Shown here: positions 8,606 through 16,014 of the stretch, in pieces
Layout of the letters: the number at the start of each line of letters is the position of its first letter
Position numbering within the stretch: position 1 is the first letter of the stretch
Assembly (NCBI GenBank): GCA_023398495.1
Contig: JAEWSG010000228.1
Location: forward strand, 3,821 to 67,820
Reading direction: 5' to 3'
DNA length: 64,000 nt
DNA from: Bacillota bacterium
Lineage (GTDB): Bacteria > Bacillota > Clostridia > Acetivibrionales > Acetivibrionaceae
The notes under the pieces: model-generated
What the model saw: the letters and a program-made list of their open reading frames with translations, nothing else
What the model was told of the DNA's origin: nothing
The model's database searches: none
Translations under genes and position numbers: made by a program

Positions 8606-9403
8606 TCAATATTTTTTTACAGCAATTCTACCCATTTCACTGTTAATGCGAACTTTTACAGCATTGTCCATATCATTAAATTCATTTATTTCCAATTTCC
8701 CCACCGTATCAAAGCCAACCTTTGAATCTGAAGGTGCACAAATACTAATACAGCCCTTTTTAGTACTGAAAATATATTCCCCCAGCTCATCAAATTCAGA
8801 CTTTACGCTAATATTTCCATCAAGCCTGCAAACACTCGAACTACCACTCAGTTTTCCACTTGAAACCTTTACATCTCCAGCATTACCGGTAACATTCAAT
8901 ACCCCGTCCAACCTGTTTATTTCTATATCGGTATTGCCTAGATCTGCATTCAACACTCCTCGTATATCGTCAAAAAGTCTGATGCTTCCTTTATCAACTT
9001 TATAACTCATACAGTCTATCTTTCTAGGGATGTATATTTTTAAATCAACACTTGTATCGAGAGATTTTTTCTTGTTTCCTTTATAATTAGTTTTCAAACA
9101 TAGAGAGGTATTTTCATTTTCAATATCTATTTTAAAATCTTCCAGTTTTTCTAAAAGTGATTCCTTCTTGTAGGTTCCACGAACTCTTCTTGTTATTTCG
9201 AACTTTATGATGTCCCTGTTCCACACATATACCTCTATATTGCTTGAATCACATGATACCTCCAGATAATCTGTTTGTTTGGCATCGACTATTTGCTCTG
9301 AATATGAGCTCACTTCAAACTTATGACCAATCTCCGCCTGTGCTACGCCACAACCGGATAGTAGAAATACCATCATAATCAATATTGGTAATTTCACTCT
9401 CAT
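8606..9403 (-). CDS. DUF4097-type lipoprotein
   Basis: A 265-residue protein with a lipoprotein signal (ILIMMVFLLSGCG, Cys about residue 18). The mature part is rich in beta strands with repeated xGDVxVSSG/LxGNIxV patterns, such as GVLNVTGNAGDVKVSSGKLS, that form the right-handed beta fold of DUF4097/DUF4098 proteins. The function of this family is unknown; it is expected outside the membrane. A clear sigmaA promoter lies upstream and AGGAGAGG precedes the ATG, so it looks like its own transcription unit after the flagellar cluster. Confidence 0.7.
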   Translation of the reverse strand: MRVKLPILIMMVFLLSGCGVAQAEIGHKFEVSSYSEQIVDAKQTDYLEVSCDSSNIEVYVWNRDIIKFEITRRVRGTYKKESLLEKLEDFKIDIENENTSLCLKTNYKGNKKKSLDTSVDLKIYIPRKIDCMSYKVDKGSIRLFDDIRGVLNADLGNTDIEINRLDGVLNVTGNAGDVKVSSGKLSGSSSVCRLDGNISVKSEFDELGEYIFSTKKGCISICAPSDSKVGFDTVGKLEINEFNDMDNAVKVRINSEMGRIAVKKY

Positions 9404-9452
9404 CTTCCCTCTCCTTTGTCACTATAGCATGTTTTAGAGTTTTTTCATCTAT

Positions 9453-9482
9453 AGTATAGCATCAGTCTCACCAGAATTTCAA
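9453..9482 (-). promoter_or_regulatory. SigmaA-type promoter of the DUF4097 lipoprotein gene
   Basis: On the minus strand TTGAAA (9482-9477) and TATACT (9458-9453) are 18 bp apart, about 50 bases upstream of the start codon. This separates the lipoprotein gene from the flagellar cluster upstream. Confidence 0.6.
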
Positions 9483-9563
9483 ATATTTCCCATGCCAAGA
9501 CCGATTCAAACTCCATACATACCGACAATTAAGAAAGACAAGTACTTCAAATACCTGATTAGA

Positions 9564-10058
9564 TTATATCCCGGTCATAGTAACTGCCCTTGCAATAGTG
9601 TTATGATCGCTCCCCCTCCTTATTCTAAAATCCCCTACTTGAATTGAGCCTTCAAGCTTCATCTCAACAAGGTGATTAACAAAACTGTCTGCATCATGAA
9701 TAAGACCAGACTCAAGAAGCCTATTTGCCAAAACTTCTGAGGTACATCCCGGTTGAATGCTTATTAATACATCCTCTTCAACATTATTTTCTACTGTTTT
9801 ATTTTCCTTACTATTCTCTGGACCCAAAGCAGACGAATTTTCTACTTCTGACTGAACCTGACCCTCATTTACCTTTTGAACATCATCAAGAATAATGTCT
9901 TCACTAAAAATCATACCATACTGCTTTGCTCTTTCAATTATTTCATTTTTATCCATGACCGGTTCATTTCCCATAGAATATATGGTGCTTATTAAAGCGG
10001 TTAATACCATTCCAATTCCAATTCCAAGTATAATACTCTTAATATGAAAATTCTGCAT
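9564..10058 (-). CDS. Membrane-anchored protein with YceG/MltG-like N-domain
   Basis: The 164-residue protein has one N-terminal membrane helix (about 7-27), an acidic Asn/Glu-rich linker, and a C-terminal region (about 100-164: ISIQPGCTSEVLANRLLESG, then a VGDFRIRRGSDHNTIARAV-type end) that resembles the LysM-like domain preceding the catalytic domain of MltG/YceG transglycosylases. The catalytic part is absent, so it is not itself a lyase. The start at 10058 has AGGAGG five bases upstream. It is the last gene of the flagellar cluster and may bind envelope material near the motor; that is inference. Confidence 0.6.
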   Translation of the reverse strand: MQNFHIKSIILGIGIGMVLTALISTIYSMGNEPVMDKNEIIERAKQYGMIFSEDIILDDVQKVNEGQVQSEVENSSALGPENSKENKTVENNVEEDVLISIQPGCTSEVLANRLLESGLIHDADSFVNHLVEMKLEGSIQVGDFRIRRGSDHNTIARAVTMTGI

Positions 10059-10176
10059 GATATCCTCCTGACATAGCTTATTCACAACTGCAAAAAAGCG
10101 CCTATGCGCTCTTATAAAAATCAAAATCTCAGCCATATTTCTAAAAAACACTTTTTTGAATTAATCTACCTCTTAG

Positions 10177-10785
10177 TCATCGGTTAACTCCAAGAATCAG
10201 CTGAATTTCACCTTTACCCATATTCAGTTTTCGAGCTATTTCTGTTTCATTAAGTCCCTTTTTAGAAAGCGTAATAACTTCATTGTACCTGCTGTTAATA
10301 GGTATTACCTTATCTCGTACTTTCATTTGGGAATTGCTTCTTGAACTTTTTACAGCAGGCGTATAAACTTCTTCAAATGGCTCTTCTAATACCAGGTCGT
10401 TCTTCTTAACAAAATTTGTCTCAACTGCTCTATGATTTACACCTATGGAATAACTATTTCCAATAACCTCATTCTGGAATTTCAGAGTTTCAAAGAAGCA
10501 ACCGGTCTCAATTTTCATAGTTTCTATCAGCCTGTCAGCTTGCTTAAAGCTTTCTTCCATTTCGCTGTTTTTTTCTCCTATCTGAGTAACCACATAGTCC
10601 GAAAACTTATTAAGCTCTTCAACCATCATTTCTGCATCCCTTATTATTCTTACCAGCTCCGCCTTTTTTTCGTCAATACGAAGCTCGGTATCGAATGCTT
10701 TTTTTCTGTCAAAAGCAATCCATATAAGAGATACAACTACCAGAATTATACCTGTGAACATTATACTCGTATAAAAGCCAACCAT
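10177..10785 (-). CDS. SwrB-like (DUF6115-type) membrane protein downstream of sigD
   Basis: A 202-residue protein with an N-terminal membrane helix (about 5-25), a long coiled coil (30-110), and a C-terminal helix-turn-helix-like end, KKGLNETEIARKLNMGKGEI. The architecture and position a few genes after sigD match Bacillus subtilis SwrB, which activates flagellar type III export. The start at 10785 is set by AAGGAG seven bases upstream; the longer frame to 10827 has none. Assignment rests on architecture and synteny more than on sequence identity. Confidence 0.6.
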   Translation of the reverse strand: MVGFYTSIMFTGIILVVVSLIWIAFDRKKAFDTELRIDEKKAELVRIIRDAEMMVEELNKFSDYVVTQIGEKNSEMEESFKQADRLIETMKIETGCFFETLKFQNEVIGNSYSIGVNHRAVETNFVKKNDLVLEEPFEEVYTPAVKSSRSNSQMKVRDKVIPINSRYNEVITLSKKGLNETEIARKLNMGKGEIQLILGVNR

Positions 10786-10835
10786 AAGAACACTCCTTAA
10801 GTTTTTCATTTGTACGGTTAATAACAAATAATCTA

Positions 10836-11141
10836 CTATAGCCTGATGTCAATTGTGCTGGTCTGCTCTTCTTCTAATGAACTGTTGTTGTTATAATTTC
10901 TCTGCTTTTTCCCCTTTTCCTTCTTTTCCTTTGAATTTTTCTCTTGTTTCTCATTGATTTTCGCATTTTGAGTATTATCTCTCGAGTGAACCACATTGAC
11001 ACTGTCCTGTGCTTTGTTTTGATTCAAGTGAGTTTGCTGCTGCTGAACAACATCATTTTTGTGAAGTTCATCGCTACGAATTTTAGAAACTTCATTTACC
11101 TTTGGGATCTGTACCTGAAAGTCAATAGGCTTGATGGACAT
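10836..11141 (-). CDS. Small hydrophilic protein of the sigD region
   Basis: The 101-residue protein has a more ordered N-terminus (MSIKPIDFQVQIPKVNEVSK) followed by a Gln/Asn/Lys-rich, low-complexity tail. I cannot name a domain. AAAGGATG precedes its ATG at good spacing and it sits tightly between the FapA-like and SwrB-like genes, so it is a real member of the transcription unit. The N-terminal motif may be a docking peptide; that is speculation. Confidence 0.6.
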   Translation of the reverse strand: MSIKPIDFQVQIPKVNEVSKIRSDELHKNDVVQQQQTHLNQNKAQDSVNVVHSRDNTQNAKINEKQEKNSKEKKEKGKKQRNYNNNSSLEEEQTSTIDIRL

Positions 11142-11219
11142 ACATCATCATCCTTTCAACACCAATAACAGTTAGCAAAATGCTCAATTTACTTAGGAAT
11201 AACGAAAAAATAATTTTAG

Positions 11220-12854
11220 TCATAGCTTATCTATCGGGCCAATTTTTACATCTGCACCATCCCTGTAAAGAGTACAATATTGGAGATTCTCTTTTATATA
11301 CATCATGCAGGTACCTATCGTAACCCTGGTGCCAGGATAAATGAAATTATATACTCTAACCTTGCCATGTGCTTCCTCTTGAAGTTTTTGCTCTATATTT
11401 ATAATTTCCGCCTTAAGCTCATTTATTTTATTCGAAAAATAAACTTTTGTCCTTACACTCTTTGCCATAATTTCACGCTTCTCAGGTGATAAATTTCCAG
11501 TTGATTCCATCTTTTTTAAAATAGTAATGGCCTGGTCAGCTTTCTTTATATCTTCTTCGAGTACAATTATTTCATCCCTTATTTGTTTGTATCTCTCTTT
11601 TAGCGATGGATCCACACCAACTTCAACTTCTGTCACTGTAGCCATATACGAACCAATTACCTTAGCTGATATTTCCTTACCAACCCTGCTAATTCCTCCA
11701 ATAAGAAGTCCTTTCTTACCAGACAATTCAAGTCTGTTTCCACATTTAACATTACTGTGCATTATAGCTTCAGACTTAATGTCTCCTTTAGCTTCAATGC
11801 TGCTGTTTTCAATATATTTAGCAATTATATCTCCACCACTAACAAGAACTCCTTTTCCCATTCCCTGCATTCCTCTTCTTAAAATTATATCTCCGCCGGC
11901 AATAATTGATGCTCCTTCAACTACACCCAACACCTCAACAGTACCTCCTGCTTCAACCGTAAACCCTGAAAGAACGTTTCCTCTTATGGTAACATTCCCG
12001 ATGAAATTTATGTTGCCTGTTGAGTTATCTACATCTGCCTGCACTTCATAAGTAGCAAATACATTTACTTTGCCGTCAATATAATTAACTTGCCCATCAA
12101 TGGACGCAATTAGATTCTGTTCATCTTGTGATATTTCAACATTTTTTCCTTTTGGAAGTTTTGCAGGTTTACCGTCTATAGCAGGTATATCACCACCAAC
12201 CACCGTCTTCCCGGGCACTCCTGGAAGAGGAGGAGTAAGTGAACATAATACCTTTCCCTGTTCAACACTTTCAATAATATTTAAATCTCTGAAATCAACT
12301 CGCCCATCCTCTAATATAGTTGGCTTCCTGTCTTTATCCATATCAAAATTGAACTGAATTTTACCAGCCTGTCCATTTATTGGTTGAGTTCCTTCTGCTA
12401 TAATAATTGTTTCATTATAAACAGGGTACTTAGTTATGTTTTCCAGGTTGGCTTTATTAATTCCATGACACACACCATTTTTATTCAGTTCATCTATCAC
12501 ATCCTGAATATTAACTGTTCTTCCTCCGTCAGGAGGACTTATTACAATTGATGCCTTCATCTTATCCGGTGAAACTGTTACACTTACAGATGCATTTATC
12601 TTCACTTCATCTTGATGATCTGCAATACACTGTGGTATTCTATCAGCTTTTAAGCAAGCTTGTTCAACCACTTCTTTTTTAAAGTTCCTTACTTTTTTTA
12701 AATTCAGCCTGTCAATTATCTCTCTGGCCTCAACCCTTCTTCCTTTTCCTACAGGAGGACTCACAATCAGATATACACCATTTTCCCTATACTCCAATTC
12801 ATAAAACCCGTCATTAATTTTGTTGTAAGATGAATTGCCTCTAGCATCCAACAT
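11220..12854 (-). CDS. FapA-like DUF342 polymer-forming protein
   Basis: The 544-residue protein has an N-terminal region with RNA-binding-like repeats (VSPPVGKGRRVEAREII and ISPPDGGRTVNIQDVI), then a right-handed beta-helix domain (about 230-430, many VxGxVxIxG turns) and a coiled coil (about 440-510). This is the DUF342/FapA family, named flagellar assembly protein A in some bacteria. The start at 12854 is set by AGGGGGGA eight bases upstream. The extension to 12944 runs into the dispersed repeat element and is rejected. Its place right after sigD suggests a role in flagellar assembly or placement. Confidence 0.8.
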   Translation of the reverse strand: MLDARGNSSYNKINDGFYELEYRENGVYLIVSPPVGKGRRVEAREIIDRLNLKKVRNFKKEVVEQACLKADRIPQCIADHQDEVKINASVSVTVSPDKMKASIVISPPDGGRTVNIQDVIDELNKNGVCHGINKANLENITKYPVYNETIIIAEGTQPINGQAGKIQFNFDMDKDRKPTILEDGRVDFRDLNIIESVEQGKVLCSLTPPLPGVPGKTVVGGDIPAIDGKPAKLPKGKNVEISQDEQNLIASIDGQVNYIDGKVNVFATYEVQADVDNSTGNINFIGNVTIRGNVLSGFTVEAGGTVEVLGVVEGASIIAGGDIILRRGMQGMGKGVLVSGGDIIAKYIENSSIEAKGDIKSEAIMHSNVKCGNRLELSGKKGLLIGGISRVGKEISAKVIGSYMATVTEVEVGVDPSLKERYKQIRDEIIVLEEDIKKADQAITILKKMESTGNLSPEKREIMAKSVRTKVYFSNKINELKAEIINIEQKLQEEAHGKVRVYNFIYPGTRVTIGTCMMYIKENLQYCTLYRDGADVKIGPIDKL

Positions 12855-12907
12855 GCAAAGTTCCCCCCTTTTTTCAGTTTTTGAATGAAAGTTAAAATCG
12901 CTTATGT

Positions 12908-13009
12908 ATATTGAACGCGAAAAAGATTTTACATCGCGCTTCAATTTCCTTAATACAATATCACAAAAATCAAATTTTCCAATTTATAATCATTTTCGTG
13001 ATTTATATA
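12908..13009 (-). repeat. Structured dispersed element, copy 1
   Basis: About 102 bp that match 42299-42399 (opposite strand) at roughly 90% by eye. On the minus strand it starts TATATAAATCACGAAAATG and ends CGCGTTCAATAT. It contains two inverted repeats: ATCACGAAAAT with ATTTTTGTGAT (C to T relative to copy 2, leaving a G-U pair in RNA), and ATTGAAGCGCGA with TCGCGTTCAAT. It lies in the 5' leader of the FapA-like gene, co-oriented with transcription. Confidence 0.7.
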
Positions 13010-13075
13010 GCAGAATTTTTTGTATTACAAATTTCTTTGTTATTGAAAAGTACGAACTTAATTCTTAAATTTAGC

Positions 13076-13846
13076 TTACTCAGCTAAAATAGTCCTGTGA
13101 CGTGCCAACTTTCCACGTAATCTGAGAATCGCCTTGGTGTGTAATTGAGATATTCTTGATTCTGACACTTTCATTATCGCACTAATCTCCTTTAGTGTCA
13201 AATCTTCAAAGTAATAAAAGGAAACAACTGTCTTCTCCTTTTCTGGCAACTTACCTATGGCATCTACTAGAATTTCCCTCAATTCAGTTATTTCCATATA
13301 TCCTTCAGGTCTGTCTTCCTTACATCCTCCTGTTATATTTGCACCAGCCTCATAATTCTGCTCTAGAAATTCTTCTAGAGATACTAATGAAGACAAATTT
13401 ACTTCATTTAACAATTTATAGAAATCATCCAGGGAAACTCCTAGTTTTTCAGCTACTTCCTGATCATTGGCCGAGTGTCCCAAATCATTTTCCAGTTCGG
13501 CATAAACCCTTTCAAGTTCCTTGTTCTTTTGCCTTAAGGATCTAGGTACCCAATCAAGCTCTCTTATACTGTCAATTATAGATCCTCTTATTCTTAAAGA
13601 GGCATATGTTTCAAACTTAACACCCTTATTGATATCAAACTTGTCAATGGCATCGATGAGCCCGAAGACACCATAACCAATAAGGTCATCATATTCTACA
13701 TTTGAGCCGAAATAAATACTTAATCTACCCGCCACATATTTAATAATATGTGAGTATTCAATTATTAACTTTTCCTTAATAGCAGAATCCTTTGTGTCGG
13801 TATATTGACGCCACATTTCCTGTTGCTTTATAGTAGATGATGACAT
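13076..13846 (-). CDS. sigD: Flagellar sigma factor SigD/FliA (sigma28 family)
   Basis: The 256-residue sigma factor directs RNA polymerase to late flagellar and chemotaxis genes. Region 2 is clear (VEYDDLIGYGVFGLIDAIDK, then FETYASLRIRGSIIDSIREL), followed by the FliA-typical DWVPRSLRQK, region 3 and region 4 (LPEKEKTVVSFYYFEDLTLK, SESRISQLHTKAILRL). GGGGGA precedes the ATG. No flgM anti-sigma gene is seen in the window. It follows cheD and a small membrane protein in the same unit. Confidence 0.96.
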   Translation of the reverse strand: MSSSTIKQQEMWRQYTDTKDSAIKEKLIIEYSHIIKYVAGRLSIYFGSNVEYDDLIGYGVFGLIDAIDKFDINKGVKFETYASLRIRGSIIDSIRELDWVPRSLRQKNKELERVYAELENDLGHSANDQEVAEKLGVSLDDFYKLLNEVNLSSLVSLEEFLEQNYEAGANITGGCKEDRPEGYMEITELREILVDAIGKLPEKEKTVVSFYYFEDLTLKEISAIMKVSESRISQLHTKAILRLRGKLARHRTILAE

Positions 13847-13887
13847 TTAAAAATCCCCCATTGCCTGTTTATTTTTTATATATTTAT

Positions 13888-14295
13888 CTACTGCCCATTA
13901 TTCTTAATGTCCCTGTTAACAGTAACACTATTAACACTTAGCGGTGTAAACTCTTCATCATATAATTTCTCGCCTACAGCAGGATTTATATCAACTTCAT
14001 AACTGTTATCATCAACTCTGTAATCAATACTATGCTTTTCACCTTCAACTCCCTGTGCATTTTCCAATTCTTCCTTCATTTTCAGTACTTCACTTTCCTT
14101 TTTCTTCCTCACTTCCTTATCAATCTTATAAATTAAGCCTCTGATGTACATTCCCAGAATAAAAAAGAAAACCAGCACCAAAGACATCCTTATGTAAGTT
14201 GTTTTAGATTCAACACCGCTATAATTACTTACAGCCCCAATCACAACAGCCATTGAAGCCCCTAAAATAAACGGTAACTTATGGACATAATCCAT
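13888..14295 (-). CDS. Two-helix membrane protein between cheD and sigD
   Basis: The 135-residue protein has two N-terminal membrane helices (about 7-25 and 36-56) and a cytoplasmic tail with a short coiled coil (60-85) and an acidic end containing GEKLYDEEFTPLSVNSV. I do not recognise a named family. It lies 41 bases upstream of sigD in the same orientation, with weak AGAGGGG ahead of the start. A role as a sigD-operon accessory is likely from context only. Confidence 0.6.
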   Translation of the reverse strand: MDYVHKLPFILGASMAVVIGAVSNYSGVESKTTYIRMSLVLVFFFILGMYIRGLIYKIDKEVRKKKESEVLKMKEELENAQGVEGEKHSIDYRVDDNSYEVDINPAVGEKLYDEEFTPLSVNSVTVNRDIKNNGQ

Positions 14296-14425
14296 TTCAA
14301 ATTCCCCTCTAAGGGCGTTATAATGGTTTGTGCATAACCAATCTAACCATTTTTTACATTTGGCTATTTATTCAATCATTATTTCTTCACCCTTAAATAA
14401 AATTTATTTATTTTTATATCATTTA

Positions 14426-14911
14426 CTATATTTCCTTTACTCCATATCCTATAGTCTTAATCAATAGAGCACCGTTAGTTGAATTAAGTTCAATAGTTCT
14501 CCCATAACTTCCGCCTGTGTCTTCGGAAATAATAGGAATTTTAAGCTTTTCAAGCTTTTCTCTGGCAGCCACAGCATTTCTGAAACCAATCCTCATCAAG
14601 TCAGTTGCTTGGGAAAAATTAAACATCTGTGCTCCGCCTGCAAGCTTTGCAACTATTTTGCTCCTATTTGCACCGAGTCTAACCATTTCATCAATAAGAG
14701 CAATTATCGAAGTATCTACAAATTTTGCAATATTAGATAAATTCATAGCTTGAGTGCTGTCCGGAAGCATAGCGTGAGCCAGTCCAATAGTACAAGTAGA
14801 CCTGTCATATAAAGCTATCCCAACACACGAACCCAAACCTAATGTTGTCAATACAGCCGGATGACACGCAGCCTTCATGTCAGCCATACCAACCTTAATT
14901 ATATTTTCCAT
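14426..14911 (-). CDS. cheD: Chemoreceptor glutamine deamidase CheD
   Basis: CheD deamidates Gln residues of chemoreceptors and binds CheC in the adaptation system. The 161-residue protein keeps the catalytic triad context: LGSCVGIALYD with Cys29, GLAHAMLP with His46, and the Thr/Ser loop EDTGGSYGRTIEL near the C-terminus. Its start overlaps the cheC stop in a TGATG junction, so the partners are translationally coupled. Confidence 0.96.
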   Translation of the reverse strand: MENIIKVGMADMKAACHPAVLTTLGLGSCVGIALYDRSTCTIGLAHAMLPDSTQAMNLSNIAKFVDTSIIALIDEMVRLGANRSKIVAKLAGGAQMFNFSQATDLMRIGFRNAVAAREKLEKLKIPIISEDTGGSYGRTIELNSTNGALLIKTIGYGVKEI

Positions 14912-15531
14912 CAGCTTATAACCCCTAATGCCCTTAGTAGCACTTCATATGAATCAAAATCAGGTATGAGGAAAAAATCACCCAGTACCTTTGTAGTTCC
15001 TTCGATAAACTCTGTTTCAATATACAAAACAGTATCTCCAAGCTTTCCGAACTCTATTGCAGGAACACTTATAATGGCACCAGCCATATCAATTGCAATA
15101 TCCGGTACAGTCGGAAGAATATTCAATCCAGTTAGAGATGACATAGATGACAGATAAGATCCTGCAAGGATATTACCAAGTTCTTTTAAGGCAGACATTT
15201 CAATTTCATCAAAATCACGTCTATTTTCAACGGGTTTACCCATAAGTATATTAACAAGAACATGGGCAGCATTATTCTCTAAAACAAACATTATGCTTCC
15301 AGTCAGGTCACCAGTAACCTTTAAAAACAAACCTACAACTGGCAATTCTGCACCCCCGAGCATTTCGCTTACTTCTTTGAATTCCATTACCTTAACTTTC
15401 GGAACTTCCATATCTACCTTTTTGTTAAGCATTTTTGCAAGAGCAGTTGCAGCATTGCCTGCACCAATATTTCCAATCTCCCTTAGAACATCCAGATGAT
15501 AATTATTAAGGTTATCAAAATTAACGGCCAT
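14911..15531 (-). CDS. cheC: CheY-P phosphatase CheC
   Basis: The 206-residue protein removes phosphate from CheY-P and is stimulated by CheD. Both active-site helices typical of CheC are present: LDVLREIGNIGAGNAATAL and ALKELGNILAGSYLSSM, each with the Glu-x-x-Asn pair. It sits between cheW (three bases upstream) and cheD, with which it overlaps by one base. The full duplicated fold distinguishes it from the CheC-like domain of FliY at 28245. Confidence 0.95.
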   Translation of the reverse strand: MAVNFDNLNNYHLDVLREIGNIGAGNAATALAKMLNKKVDMEVPKVKVMEFKEVSEMLGGAELPVVGLFLKVTGDLTGSIMFVLENNAAHVLVNILMGKPVENRRDFDEIEMSALKELGNILAGSYLSSMSSLTGLNILPTVPDIAIDMAGAIISVPAIEFGKLGDTVLYIETEFIEGTTKVLGDFFLIPDFDSYEVLLRALGVIS

Positions 15532-15534
15532 ATA

Positions 15535-15999
15535 TTAATCTCCCCGCTCGTTATTTTCAGATACATCTGCAAGCTTTTCAAGATTTAACAGTGTTACTAT
15601 TCTTCCATCAACTTTACCAACACCTAAGATGTAATCCATTGACAGATCATTGGTAAAATTCGCTACATTTTCGATAGTCTCCTCTGTAAGGTTTAGAACC
15701 TCATCCACTTCATCAACAATTATTCCAAGAGGAATTTCATTGATCTTTAAAATTATGATTCTTGTCTCCTCTGTCTCTTCTGTTATTTCCATTCCAAACT
15801 TGGTTCTTAAGTCTATTACAGGTATAATCTCTCCTCTTAAGTTTATTACACCTTTTACATAATCAGGAGTTTTGGGAACTCTTGCGAATGACATAATCTT
15901 TTCAATTGTGGTTACCTTTTGAATATCTACACCATAGTTTTCTTTACCCAACATAAACACAACATATTGCTTTCCTTCAACATTTATAACGTCTTCCAT
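15535..15999 (-). CDS. cheW: Chemotaxis coupling protein CheW
   Basis: CheW links chemoreceptors to CheA. The 154-residue protein is a single CheW domain with KQYVVFMLGKENYGVDIQKV, PDYVKGVINLRGEIIPVIDL and LGIIVDEVDEVLNL. The ATG at 15999 is preferred because AAGGAG lies eight bases ahead; the GTG at 16005 is too close to it. It is 15 bases after cheA. Confidence 0.96.
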   Translation of the reverse strand: MEDVINVEGKQYVVFMLGKENYGVDIQKVTTIEKIMSFARVPKTPDYVKGVINLRGEIIPVIDLRTKFGMEITEETEETRIIILKINEIPLGIIVDEVDEVLNLTEETIENVANFTNDLSMDYILGVGKVDGRIVTLLNLEKLADVSENNERGD

Positions 16000-16014
16000 A
16001 ATCACAACTCCTTC

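Noticed and set aside
11527..12051. 174-codon plus-strand frame opposite the FapA-like gene
   Set aside because: Ser/Pro/Thr-rich antisense shadow of a strongly coding gene, with no ribosome site.
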